From Suilimivivens sp964393865 (lineage in GTDB: Bacteria; Bacillota; Clostridia; Lachnospirales; Lachnospiraceae): a stretch of DNA of 64,000 nt. Below, piece by piece: positions 45,531 through 54,653 of the stretch (within the stretch, counting starts at the first letter, position 1; each line of letters starts with the position of its first letter). The notes beneath the pieces were generated by a model. That model was not told the DNA's origin, made no database searches, and worked only from the letters and a program-made list of their open reading frames with translations. A program made the position numbers and the translations under genes. The stretch spans positions 1 to 64,000 of the forward strand of contig CAYMUW010000003.1 of assembly GCA_964393865.1 (NCBI GenBank), written 5' to 3'.

Positions 45531-46652
45531 GTGAGTACATCCAAATCAAAGAGAACAATTGCATTATATATCGGAAGTCTGCGGAAAGGCGGAGCGGAAA
45601 GGGTAATGGCTAATCTGGCCGATTACCTAAATGACCGCGGATATCGGGTGATATTGGTTACCACCTATCAGGTAGAGGTGGAATATCCGATTTCGGAGGG
45701 AGTATGCAGAATTATTTCGGAGCCGAATGAAAGCGAGCTTGGAAAAAGCAGGATAAAGAATCTTTGTGTGAGGCTTGGGAAGCTTCGCAGTATTTGGAAG
45801 GAGCAAAAGCCGGATGTGATTCTTTCCTTTATCGGGAAAACCAATTTCAGGGCAATTATTACCTCCTTTGGGCTTGGAATTCCGGTGGCGGTGTCTGTGC
45901 GCAGCGAACCTGCCAGAGAATATGCTGCTCCGCTGATGCGTTTTTTGGCAAGAACACTGTTTTACAGGGCAAGCGGTGTGGTATTGCAGACCAGAGAGTG
46001 CTTCGACTTTTTTCCTAAGGGGATAAGGAAGAAGGCAGTGATTTTGAAAAATCCTATTAACCCTTTATTCTTTAGGGAGCGTTATACGGGAGAAAGGGAT
46101 AAAACCATTGTCACCGTAGGGAGAGTGGATGAAAATAAAAACCACCGGATGCTGATAGGAGCCTTTGCGCAGCTTGCAAAGGAGTTCCCGGACTATAAGC
46201 TGATTATTTACGGAGACGGGGATAAAAGGCAGGAGCTGCTTAAGCTGGTAAAGGAGTTAGGTCTGCAGGAGCGTATTCTGCTTCCGGGGAACATTGAGAA
46301 TGTACCTGATATGATTTACAAAACACGTGTTTTTGTATTATCCTCCAATAAAGAAGGAATGCCTAACGCTTTGATTGAAGCTATGGTTATGGGGCTTACG
46401 GTAGTGTCTACGGACTGCCCCTGCGGGGGCCCTGCGGAGCTGATTGACCATGGAGTAAACGGATTATTGTCGCCTGTTGGGGATGAAAACGGAATGAAGG
46501 AAAACTTGCAAATTGTCTTAAAAAATATGCAAAAAGCAGATTTGATGGGCGAAAAAGCGTTCATAACGAGCGAAATTTATCGACCTGAAAAAGTTCTTGA
46601 GGAATGGGAGAATTACTTGAATTTACTGGCTGATTGCAAAAATAGGAGATAG
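45531..46652 (+). CDS. Glycosyltransferase family 4, paralogue
   Basis: A 373-residue GT-B enzyme: IGSLRKGGAERVMANLADYL, VSVRSEPAREYAAPLMRF, VGRVDENKNHRMLIGAFAQL and SSNKEGMPNALIEAMVMGLT with STDCPCGGPAEL. I prefer GTG 45531, with AAGGA five bases upstream; GTG 45513 is also in frame. The 60-base gap before it is AT-rich with no clear promoter. It precedes the second AsnB gene by four bases. Confidence 0.85.
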   Translation: MSTSKSKRTIALYIGSLRKGGAERVMANLADYLNDRGYRVILVTTYQVEVEYPISEGVCRIISEPNESELGKSRIKNLCVRLGKLRSIWKEQKPDVILSFIGKTNFRAIITSFGLGIPVAVSVRSEPAREYAAPLMRFLARTLFYRASGVVLQTRECFDFFPKGIRKKAVILKNPINPLFFRERYTGERDKTIVTVGRVDENKNHRMLIGAFAQLAKEFPDYKLIIYGDGDKRQELLKLVKELGLQERILLPGNIENVPDMIYKTRVFVLSSNKEGMPNALIEAMVMGLTVVSTDCPCGGPAELIDHGVNGLLSPVGDENGMKENLQIVLKNMQKADLMGEKAFITSEIYRPEKVLEEWENYLNLLADCKNRR

Positions 46653-46656
46653 AGAA

Positions 46657-48546
46657 ATGTGTGGAATTGCGGGTTTTTGTAATTTTGCAGGAAATGGCAA
46701 AGAAAATATAGAACGCATGATGAAAAGAATGCTTCACAGAGGCCCGGATGCCGGCGGCTGTTATTTTTCGGAAGAGGGAGATGTGGTGCTGGGACACAGA
46801 CGTCTTTCCATTGTAGATTTGTCTGAGAATGGTTCTCAACCTATGACTTCCCATAGCGGCAGATACGTTATCGTCTATAACGGAGAGATTTATAATTATA
46901 AGGAGGTTGCGAAGAAGCTTCTTGCAGATCAAAAGGTGGACAGCTTTCGGGGGACTTCGGATACGGAGGTGCTGCTGGAGGCCTTTGAGCATTATGGGGT
47001 AAAGGAAGCAATCAATATGTGCAAGGGAATGTTTGCCATTGCTCTGTACGATAAGAAGGAGAAGTCCCTGTATTTGCTGCGGGATCGTGTGGGAGAAAAG
47101 CCTCTGTATTATGGGATGATGGGGCAAAGCTTTGTCTTTGCTTCGGAAATTGGCTGTATTTCCGTGTTGGAGGGATTTGCAAATCCCATTAACAGGAAGG
47201 TGCTGGATCTTTATTTTCTCCATGGATATATTCCTGCACCTTATTCTATTTATGAAAATATATTCAAATTAGAACCGGGAACAATGCTAAAAATCAAATC
47301 ACCATTTAATAAATGGGATATAGAATCCTATTGGAGCATGAGCGAAGCTGCAAAAAAAGGGCAGCAAAATCTCTTTACCGGAAGCCGCAGGGAGGCTGCG
47401 GATGAATTGGAAAGGCTTTTGAAGGAATCCATTGCACAGCAGATGGTAGCAGATGTTCCGGTGGGCGCATTTTTGTCGGCGGGAATAGACAGCAGCACTG
47501 TAGTGGCGCTGATGCAGTCCGTACATCAGGGGAAGGTGCGAAGCTTTACCATAGGTATGGAAGAAAAAGCTTATGACGAAGCGGTCTACGCAAGAGAAAT
47601 TGCCAGACACCTTGGGACGGAGCATACAGAGCTGTATATTTCGGAGCAGGATGCCATCGATGTAATTCCCAAGCTTGGATACATGTTTGGGGAGCCTTTT
47701 GCAGACTCATCCCAGATACCAACCTACTTGGTAAGCAGGATGACCAGAGAGCATGTAACAGTTTCTCTGAGCGGAGACGGCGGGGACGAGCTGTTTTGCG
47801 GCTATCGGGCCTATGATTCGGTGGAAAGAATATGGAACAAGATGAAAGGGGTACCTTATTTTGTCCGTAAGCCAATGGGTGAACTGGTGCTTCACAGTCC
47901 GCTTAAGAATAATCCTGTTTATGAAGCAAAGGGAAATTATCTGGGAGTAAAAGGACCGGCAGAGCTTTATCGAGTAAAGCCCCGGGTTGAACAGTCTCTT
48001 GCCGGGAAAATTAGTCTGTACCATGAGGAGTGCCCTTATAAGCATAGTGAATATCAGGAGGGCTTCCTGCAGGAGGTCAATCATAATGTGATGCTGATGG
48101 ATATGCTGATGTATCATCCTGATGATATTCTGGTGAAGGTAGACAGAACCGCTATGGCGGTTTCTTTGGAGACCAGAGTGCCTATGCTGGATAAGGATGT
48201 GGTAGAATTTGCGTGGACTCTTCCTGTTGAATTTTTAAAGGGCGAGGATGGGGGAAAGCAGGTTCTGCGGGATGTGCTCTATCGCTATGTGCCCAAAGAA
48301 ATGCTGGACCGTCCGAAAAAGGGCTTTTCCGTACCGATAAAAAAGTGGCTGAAGCAGCGGGAGCTCCGTCAGTGGGCGGAAGCTTTGATTGACCGGGAGC
48401 TGCTTGCAAAGCAGGGGCTTTTGGACCCGGAGATCGTCTGGAGAATATGGGATGATTTTGTGACAAGGGACATATGGAGAGTTCAGATTTGGTATATATT
48501 GATGTTTCAGGAATGGCTGTGTGCACAGAAAGACTATAAGGGGTAG
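46657..48546 (+). CDS. asnB: AsnB-like glutamine-dependent amidotransferase, copy 2
   Basis: A 629-residue homologue of the gene at 42449. C2 nucleophile (CGIAGFCNF), YNGEIYNY and GDGGDELFCGY are intact. The pyrophosphate loop reads SAGIDSS where copy 1 has SGGYDSS; SAG variants are common in this family and are expected to be functional. Two amidotransferases in one locus suggest two different uronic acid residues, or two acceptor contexts, are amidated. Confidence 0.88.
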   Translation: MCGIAGFCNFAGNGKENIERMMKRMLHRGPDAGGCYFSEEGDVVLGHRRLSIVDLSENGSQPMTSHSGRYVIVYNGEIYNYKEVAKKLLADQKVDSFRGTSDTEVLLEAFEHYGVKEAINMCKGMFAIALYDKKEKSLYLLRDRVGEKPLYYGMMGQSFVFASEIGCISVLEGFANPINRKVLDLYFLHGYIPAPYSIYENIFKLEPGTMLKIKSPFNKWDIESYWSMSEAAKKGQQNLFTGSRREAADELERLLKESIAQQMVADVPVGAFLSAGIDSSTVVALMQSVHQGKVRSFTIGMEEKAYDEAVYAREIARHLGTEHTELYISEQDAIDVIPKLGYMFGEPFADSSQIPTYLVSRMTREHVTVSLSGDGGDELFCGYRAYDSVERIWNKMKGVPYFVRKPMGELVLHSPLKNNPVYEAKGNYLGVKGPAELYRVKPRVEQSLAGKISLYHEECPYKHSEYQEGFLQEVNHNVMLMDMLMYHPDDILVKVDRTAMAVSLETRVPMLDKDVVEFAWTLPVEFLKGEDGGKQVLRDVLYRYVPKEMLDRPKKGFSVPIKKWLKQRELRQWAEALIDRELLAKQGLLDPEIVWRIWDDFVTRDIWRVQIWYILMFQEWLCAQKDYKG

Positions 48547-48551
48547 AAATC

Positions 48552-50030
48552 ATGTTGTTTAATTCCTATATTTTCATATTATTATTCCTGCCTCTTGTTC
48601 TGATATGCTATTATATGCTGGGCAGGAACGGCAATTACAGGCTTACAACAGGATTTTTGCTTTTGGCAAGCCTTTGCTTTGTGGGATATCAGAGTATTTA
48701 CAGTCTGATAGTTCTTGTGGGAAGCATTTTCGTTAACTTCATTCTTTTAAAAGGGATGGAGCAAGCTGCCGGAGAGGATGCGGGAAAGGGAAGACGAAAA
48801 AGCTTATTTATTTTGGGAATTGTGCTGAACATCGGCGTATTGTTGGTATTGAAATACGTTGACTTTTTTACCGCTAATGTAAATATGGCATTAAAAACTG
48901 GTATTCCCGCCCTTGGTTTGGAGCTGCCTCTGGGAATCAGCTTTTACACCTTTGCCCAGATTGCCTGCCTTGTGGATTGCTATAAGGGAGATAGGTATGA
49001 TGGGTATTCGTTAGGGGAATATGCTGCTTTTGTTTCCTTCTTTCCTAAGTTTATTCAGGGGCCTATCGCGCATCACAGTGAGATCATTGACGGCTTTCGA
49101 AATAAGGCTTCCCTGAAAATAAATTATGTCAATATGTGCAGGGGGATTTATGCCTTTGCTCTGGGACTGGCCAAAAAGGTTCTGATTGCGGATACACTGG
49201 CCAAAACAGTAAATATTGGGTACAATAACATAGCAGCGCTGAATTCGTGGGATGCCCTTTTGGTTATGGTGTGTTATTCCTTGCAGATTTATTTTGACTT
49301 CAGCGGCTATTGTGATATGGCCTGCGGAATAGGCTATATGCTGAATATGAAACTGCCGCTTAACTTTAATTCTCCCTACAAGGCGGAAACGATTTCGGAT
49401 TTTTGGGACAGATGGCACATTACTCTGACCAGATTTTTCACCAGATATCTTTACATTCCTTTAGGAGGCAGCAGAAAAGGAAAGACAAGAACGCTGATTA
49501 ATATTATGATTGTTTTTCTTTTAAGCGGTTTGTGGCATGGCGCCAACTGGACCTTTGTGCTGTGGGGAGCCTTAAATGGAATTTTCATGGTGTTTGAGAG
49601 AATGGTTCCAGTGAAAAATTGGAAACTGCCCGGATTGTTAAAGCAGGCGGTAACCTTTGTGATTGCTACCTTTGCGTGGAGCATTTTTCGGGCGGACTCT
49701 TTATCTCAGGTGTGGCAGCTATGGAACCGGCTTTTTACCGGCGGATTTGGATGTATTTACGAGCCCATTACAGAGGGCTTTATGGATTTGATAGAGATCA
49801 ATGTTTTGTGCCGGGTGGGCGCAGGCAGTCTGCTTGGAAGTAATACATGGATTTTGTTGGTGGCATTTATAGTTGTTCTGCTTTTGGCATGCTTCTTTAT
49901 GAAAAATACCCAGGAAAAGGTGGAAAGCATGAAACTTTCCATGGAAAAAATGGCCGTGACGGCAGTTTTAATGATTTGGAGTATTATGTCATTGGCAGAA
50001 ATCAGTGAGTTTATTTATTTTAATTTTTAA
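48552..50030 (+). CDS. MBOAT-family O-acyltransferase (AlgI/DltB-like)
   Basis: A 492-residue polytopic protein with about eleven helices. FFPKFIQGPIAHHSEI, DFWDRWHITLTRFFTRYLYIPLGGS and the catalytic histidine in SGLWHGANWTFVLWGALNG are the MBOAT hallmarks. MBOAT proteins pass an acyl group, usually acetyl, across the membrane to an extracytoplasmic acceptor. The next gene encodes a plausible SGNH partner. Confidence 0.92.
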   Translation: MLFNSYIFILLFLPLVLICYYMLGRNGNYRLTTGFLLLASLCFVGYQSIYSLIVLVGSIFVNFILLKGMEQAAGEDAGKGRRKSLFILGIVLNIGVLLVLKYVDFFTANVNMALKTGIPALGLELPLGISFYTFAQIACLVDCYKGDRYDGYSLGEYAAFVSFFPKFIQGPIAHHSEIIDGFRNKASLKINYVNMCRGIYAFALGLAKKVLIADTLAKTVNIGYNNIAALNSWDALLVMVCYSLQIYFDFSGYCDMACGIGYMLNMKLPLNFNSPYKAETISDFWDRWHITLTRFFTRYLYIPLGGSRKGKTRTLINIMIVFLLSGLWHGANWTFVLWGALNGIFMVFERMVPVKNWKLPGLLKQAVTFVIATFAWSIFRADSLSQVWQLWNRLFTGGFGCIYEPITEGFMDLIEINVLCRVGAGSLLGSNTWILLVAFIVVLLLACFFMKNTQEKVESMKLSMEKMAVTAVLMIWSIMSLAEISEFIYFNF

Positions 50031-50093
50031 AAAAGTTCTAAAGAAAGACGCATGGGATAAACACTGCATGGCGGGAAAGGACTGATATTCAGG

Positions 50094-51170
50094 ATGGAGC
50101 AGCAGGCTGCAAAAAAGTGGTTTAAAAAGTGCATATGGATGATCGTGTCACTGCTGCTGTTGATTGTGTTTGCGGTTGTGTTTGTGGACCCATACTTTCA
50201 TTATCACAGACCGTTTTCTTTTATATCCTACCGGTTATATGAGGAGCGTTATACCAACGATGGAATTGGCAGACATTTTGATTATGACGCCATTATAACG
50301 GGCACCTCCATGGCACAGAATTTTAAACCCAGCGAAATGGATGCGCTGCTTGGAACAAAGGCTGTAAAGATGCCCTTTTCAGGTGCCGGCTATCAGGAAC
50401 TGTCAGAAAATCTGGCAAGGGCGCTTGAAAGAAATGATAAGATAAAGACCGTACTGTGGGCGGTTGATTATAACGGTCTGCTCCGGCCTTATGACTGGCA
50501 GAAGTATGAGGAATATCCTACCTACTTGTATGATAATAATCCTTTTAATGATGCGGCTTATGTGTTTAATAAGTCGATTTGGTATCACGGGATTATGTCT
50601 AACGCGGCAATGACGCTTTCAGGGCAGCCAAGCACTACCATGGATGAGTATTCCGCATGGGTAAATGAAACCGGGCTTCGCCATATTATGTTTTCTTACA
50701 GCAGGGAAAGCCAGAAGAGGGCGGAGGAAACCGGGTTCGGGGAAAAGGAATATGAGATGGTATCCCTAACCATTCAAAAGAATATCGTTGATCTGGTGAA
50801 TCGGTATCCGGATACGGAGTTTATTCTTTTTTACACGCCTTATAGTATCTGTTATTGGGATGCAATGAATATTCAGGAGGTCATTTTTCAGCAGACGGAG
50901 GCGGAAAAAACCGCAACGGAGATGCTGCTTCAGTGCCCCAATGTAAAGCTGTACAATTTTTTTGATAAGTATGATGTGATCTGTAATACAGATTATTATA
51001 ATGATACTGCCCATTACAGTGCGGAGGTCAATTCATTTATTTTGAACTGGATTGCCGGGGATGAGGGGCTTTTGACAGAAGAAAACTACATGCAGAGGCT
51101 TGCACAGGAAAGAAGCTTTTACACCAATTATGATTATGACAGTATCTATCTGGAACTGGAGGCGGAATAG
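50094..51170 (+). CDS. Membrane-anchored SGNH-like protein, MBOAT partner
   Basis: A 358-residue protein with one N-terminal membrane helix (about 12-32) and an extracytoplasmic domain. ITGTSMAQNF (about 68-77) looks like the SGNH block I serine motif. NDTAHYSAEVNSFI near the C-terminus gives the Asp-x-x-His dyad (D-T-A-H). AlgJ, AlgX and DltD fill the same role beside AlgI and DltB, so this is probably the transferase that finishes glycan O-acetylation. Confidence 0.75.
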   Translation: MEQQAAKKWFKKCIWMIVSLLLLIVFAVVFVDPYFHYHRPFSFISYRLYEERYTNDGIGRHFDYDAIITGTSMAQNFKPSEMDALLGTKAVKMPFSGAGYQELSENLARALERNDKIKTVLWAVDYNGLLRPYDWQKYEEYPTYLYDNNPFNDAAYVFNKSIWYHGIMSNAAMTLSGQPSTTMDEYSAWVNETGLRHIMFSYSRESQKRAEETGFGEKEYEMVSLTIQKNIVDLVNRYPDTEFILFYTPYSICYWDAMNIQEVIFQQTEAEKTATEMLLQCPNVKLYNFFDKYDVICNTDYYNDTAHYSAEVNSFILNWIAGDEGLLTEENYMQRLAQERSFYTNYDYDSIYLELEAE

Positions 51171-52123
51171 TGAATATTATCAGAATGTCCGGCGGACTTG
51201 GAAATCAGATGTTTCAATACGCATTGTATTTAAAGCTCCGCTCCATGGGAAAAGAAGTGAAGCTTGATGATATCAATGAATATCGGGGAGAAAATGCAAG
51301 ACCTATTGTGCTTGCTGTATTTGGCGTGGATTATCCAAAAGCAACATGGGCGGAAATTACGGCTTTTACGGACGGTTCTATGGAGCTTCGCAAGAGAATT
51401 CGCAGAAATTTATTCGGGCGGAAAGCCATTGAATATGAAGAGAAAGGTTTTTTTGATCCGCAGGTGCTTGGCTTTGATTCCATGTACCTGAGAGGGGCTT
51501 TTCAGAGTGAAAAGTATTTTGAGGACATTAAGGATGAAGTGAGAAGCACCTACCAGTTTCCTGAGCTTGAGGAGCTGCATCTTCCCCAGAAGCATTATAA
51601 CAGTACGAAGGTCTATCTTGATAAAATAGAAGGCTGTGAAGCGGTAGGTCTTCACATGTACCGGGGGGATTCCAGAAACAATGAAGAGCTTTATGACGGT
51701 ATTTGCACCGAAAAGTACTATGAGGGGGCGGTACGTTATATACAGGAAAGGTATCCTCAGGCAATTTTTTTTATTTTCAGCAATGAGCCTAAATGGGTGA
51801 AAGGCTGGGTAATCTCTTTGATGAAAAGTCAGATCGAGGAGGGTATGAGCAGGCAGGAGATTAAAAATCTGGAAAACCGTTTTGTGATGGTGGAAACCAA
51901 TAGCGAGTATACAGGATATCTGGATATGTTCCTGATGAGCAGATGCAGGCATAATATTATCAGTAATTCCAGCTTCAGTTGGTGGGGAGCGTGGTTAAAC
52001 GAAAATCCCGACAAGTTGATCTGTGCACCCAGCAGATGGATCAACGGCATGGAGGGTGATGAGGTCTATACGAAGGGTATGACGCTGCTTAATGAAAACG
52101 GAAATGTGGAAAGGACATTGTAA
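51170..52123 (+). CDS. GT11 alpha-1,2-fucosyltransferase-like, variant active motif
   Basis: A 317-residue GT11 enzyme. The start GGLGNQMFQYALYLKL and the C-terminal NSSFSWWGAWLN are typical. The donor-binding HxRRGD motif is degenerate: H162-M-Y-R-G-D-S168 instead of HVRRGDY. Loss of the first arginine and the tyrosine could change donor use or activity. A canonical paralogue lies at 53733. The GTG start touches the previous stop. Confidence 0.82.
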   Translation: MNIIRMSGGLGNQMFQYALYLKLRSMGKEVKLDDINEYRGENARPIVLAVFGVDYPKATWAEITAFTDGSMELRKRIRRNLFGRKAIEYEEKGFFDPQVLGFDSMYLRGAFQSEKYFEDIKDEVRSTYQFPELEELHLPQKHYNSTKVYLDKIEGCEAVGLHMYRGDSRNNEELYDGICTEKYYEGAVRYIQERYPQAIFFIFSNEPKWVKGWVISLMKSQIEEGMSRQEIKNLENRFVMVETNSEYTGYLDMFLMSRCRHNIISNSSFSWWGAWLNENPDKLICAPSRWINGMEGDEVYTKGMTLLNENGNVERTL

Positions 52124-52143
52124 TACCGGGAAAGGGATATCAT

Positions 52144-53202
52144 ATGAAGATCTGTATGATTGTGCCGGATGTATATGTGAAAGGCGGCATTGCATCGGTA
52201 GTAAATGGATACCGAACCTATGATTTTGGAGGGCAATGCCAAATATCGTATGTGGAGTCTTACAGGGATGGAGGAAAATGCCAGAAGCTGATAAAGGCTT
52301 TGAAGGGTTATGCGCTTTTCTGGAGGGAGCTTAGGAAAAATAAGCCGGATATCGTGCACATTCATTCTTCCTTTGGTCCAAGCTTCTATCGGAAAATACC
52401 TTTTATTTATATGGCGGTATGGAAGCGGGTTCCGGTAGTAAATCATATTCATGGAGCAGAATTTGATACTTTTTATGAAAATGCGTCCCGCAGGAAGAAA
52501 AATCTGGTCAGGAGGGTGTATGATAAATGTCAGATGCTAATTGCCCTTTCAGATGAATGGAAGGAGAAGCTGAAGCAGATTGTGGCGGAAGAAAAAATCT
52601 GTGTAATAGAAAATTACTGCAGGATACCGGAAGCTGTTAATGCAGAAAGAAAGAAGCAGATTCTTTTTCTGGGAGAAATCGGGAAAAGAAAGGGATGCTT
52701 TGACATCCCGGAAATTTGCGAAAGGGCGCTGGAAGGAACCCTGGATGTTTCCGTGGTTCTTGCGGGAGACGGCGCCATAGAACAGCTTAAGGAGCTTTTA
52801 GAAGGAAAGCGAATTGAAACGGCGGTATCATTTCCCGGGTGGGTAAGAGGCGACGAGAAGGAAAGGCTTCTTCGAGAAAGCAGCGTATTCCTGTTTCCGT
52901 CTTATCATGAGGGAATGCCTATGGCGGTACTTGAGGCAATGGCCTACGGCATGGCAATTGTAACAACAAAGGTGGGAGGAATTCCCAAGTTAATTGAGCA
53001 TGGAGTCAGCGGATATCTTCATGAACCGGGGAATATTTTGGGAATGGCACAAAGCATGAGAGAGCTGCTTATGGATGATGACCGGAGAATAAAAATGGGG
53101 ATGGCGGCAAGAGACAAAGCCGTTCGATGTTACAGCATGGAAGGACATGTAAAAAAGCTTTTGTTATTATATGAAAAGATTCTTTCAGGCAATAAGGCCT
53201 GA
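52144..53202 (+). CDS. Glycosyltransferase family 4
   Basis: A 352-residue GT-B enzyme: VPDVYVKGGIASVVNGYR, HIHSSFGPSFYRK, LFLGEIGKRKGCFDIPEI and PSYHEGMPMAVLEAMAYGMAIV. The acceptor half with VVNHIHGAEFDTFYEN resembles rhamnosyl- or mannosyl-type GT4 enzymes, but the sugar cannot be named. It lies between the two GT11 genes. Confidence 0.85.
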   Translation: MKICMIVPDVYVKGGIASVVNGYRTYDFGGQCQISYVESYRDGGKCQKLIKALKGYALFWRELRKNKPDIVHIHSSFGPSFYRKIPFIYMAVWKRVPVVNHIHGAEFDTFYENASRRKKNLVRRVYDKCQMLIALSDEWKEKLKQIVAEEKICVIENYCRIPEAVNAERKKQILFLGEIGKRKGCFDIPEICERALEGTLDVSVVLAGDGAIEQLKELLEGKRIETAVSFPGWVRGDEKERLLRESSVFLFPSYHEGMPMAVLEAMAYGMAIVTTKVGGIPKLIEHGVSGYLHEPGNILGMAQSMRELLMDDDRRIKMGMAARDKAVRCYSMEGHVKKLLLLYEKILSGNKA

Positions 53203-53220
53203 TTGGAAATGAGGATGAAA

Positions 53221-53736
53221 ATGTTAGTTTTTAAAGCAATTAAAAGTGTTTTGAACACTCTGATATGGAAAATCAAATACGGGAGCAGTATAAAAGTAGC
53301 TTTTCCGCAGGCAATGGAAAAGGTTACCCTTGAGAAAGATAAAAATGCGGTTATTATTTTGAAGGAAAAAATTCAGAACAGGGGAGCTTTCTATCTGGGA
53401 TGTAAAGGTCAGGGAAGGCTTGAAATAGGCGCTCATTGCTTTTTTAATACGAATGCTTCCGTTACCTGTATGAAAAAGATTACCATAGGTGATTACTGTA
53501 AATTTGGCAATAATTTGGTTATTGTTGATCATGACCATGATTTTAAAGAAACCGGAGAAGAATTTCCGGGAGAAGAAATTACGATAGGAAATCATGTTTG
53601 GGTGGGTGCGGGATGCGTTATATTGAAGGGGGTTAAGATCGGCGATCATGCGGTGATCGGAGCCGGAAGCGTGGTGCGCAGGGATGTGCCTGCAGGAAGC
53701 ATTTATTATGATAAAAGAGAAGCGGTGTTTCTATGA
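53221..53736 (+). CDS. Hexapeptide-repeat (left-handed beta-helix) acyltransferase
   Basis: A 171-residue acyltransferase with isoleucine-rich hexapeptide turns (ITIGNHVWVGAGCVILKGVKIG, IGAGSVV) and the catalytic histidine in VDHDHDF. It belongs to the maa/WbbJ/NodL type that O-acetylates sugars from acetyl-CoA. ATG 53221 is preferred because GAGG lies six bases upstream; three earlier in-frame starts exist. The stop overlaps the second GT11 gene. Confidence 0.85.
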   Translation: MLVFKAIKSVLNTLIWKIKYGSSIKVAFPQAMEKVTLEKDKNAVIILKEKIQNRGAFYLGCKGQGRLEIGAHCFFNTNASVTCMKKITIGDYCKFGNNLVIVDHDHDFKETGEEFPGEEITIGNHVWVGAGCVILKGVKIGDHAVIGAGSVVRRDVPAGSIYYDKREAVFL

Positions 53737-54641
53737 ATATAATCAAAATAACCGGCGGACTGGGAAATCAAATGTTCCAATACGCCCTGTATTTAAAACT
53801 GAAATCCTTGGGAAGAGATGTGAAGATAGATGATCTTACGGAATATGAGAAGCCAGATGCGCGTCCCAATATGTTGTGGTGCTTTAACACCTCCTATGAG
53901 GCTGCTTCCCGGCAGGAAATTGACAGACTTACGGACGGTTTTATGAATCTGAGCCATCAGATCAGGAGAAAGCTTTTTGGCAGAAGATCACTGAAATACA
54001 GGGAGGCTGACTGCAATTTTGATGAGCAGGTTTTACAAAGAGATCCGGCCTATTTAACCGGCTATTTCCAAAGTGAGAAATATTTTAAGGATATAGAAAA
54101 TCAGGTGCGGAAGGCCTTTGTTTTTTCCGACAGGATATGGGAAGGACTGGATGCGCAGCAGGTGCAAAGGATCAGGGAATATCAAGAGAGGATCGAGGGT
54201 TCCCTTTCCGTTTCGGTTCATGTGCGCCGCGGCGATTATTTAAACAGCAGTGAGGTGTACGGTGGTATTTGTACGGGGGAATACTATCAAAAGGCAATTG
54301 AATTGATGAGGGAGAGATATCCGCAGGCGGTTTTCTTTGTTTTCAGCAATGATCCGGTATGGACAGCAGAATGGATCAAAGAGCAGCATGACGGGGACGA
54401 AGCCTTTGTTGTGGTGGATGGAACTGGCGAAAAAAGCGGGTATCTGGATTTGTTTTTGATGAGCAAATGCAGGCATCATATTATAGCCAACTCCAGCTTC
54501 AGCTGGTGGGGAGCGTGGTTAAATTCCGATGGGGAGAAAACGGTGATTGCCCCCTCTAAATGGCTGAATAATCAGGAATGCAGGGATATTTATACGCAGG
54601 AAATGATTAAAATCTCTCCTTGCGGAGAGAGGATTTGGTAA
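53733..54641 (+). CDS. GT11 alpha-1,2-fucosyltransferase-like
   Basis: A 302-residue paralogue of the enzyme at 51170. GGLGNQMFQYALYLKLKS, the canonical H163-V-R-R-G-D-Y169 donor motif and NSSFSWWGAWLN are all present. It likely transfers fucose or a related 6-deoxy sugar from a GDP donor; no GDP-fucose synthesis genes are in the window. It overlaps the preceding acetyltransferase gene by four bases. Confidence 0.88.
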   Translation: MNIIKITGGLGNQMFQYALYLKLKSLGRDVKIDDLTEYEKPDARPNMLWCFNTSYEAASRQEIDRLTDGFMNLSHQIRRKLFGRRSLKYREADCNFDEQVLQRDPAYLTGYFQSEKYFKDIENQVRKAFVFSDRIWEGLDAQQVQRIREYQERIEGSLSVSVHVRRGDYLNSSEVYGGICTGEYYQKAIELMRERYPQAVFFVFSNDPVWTAEWIKEQHDGDEAFVVVDGTGEKSGYLDLFLMSKCRHHIIANSSFSWWGAWLNSDGEKTVIAPSKWLNNQECRDIYTQEMIKISPCGERIW

Positions 54642-54653
54642 GGGAGCAATATC

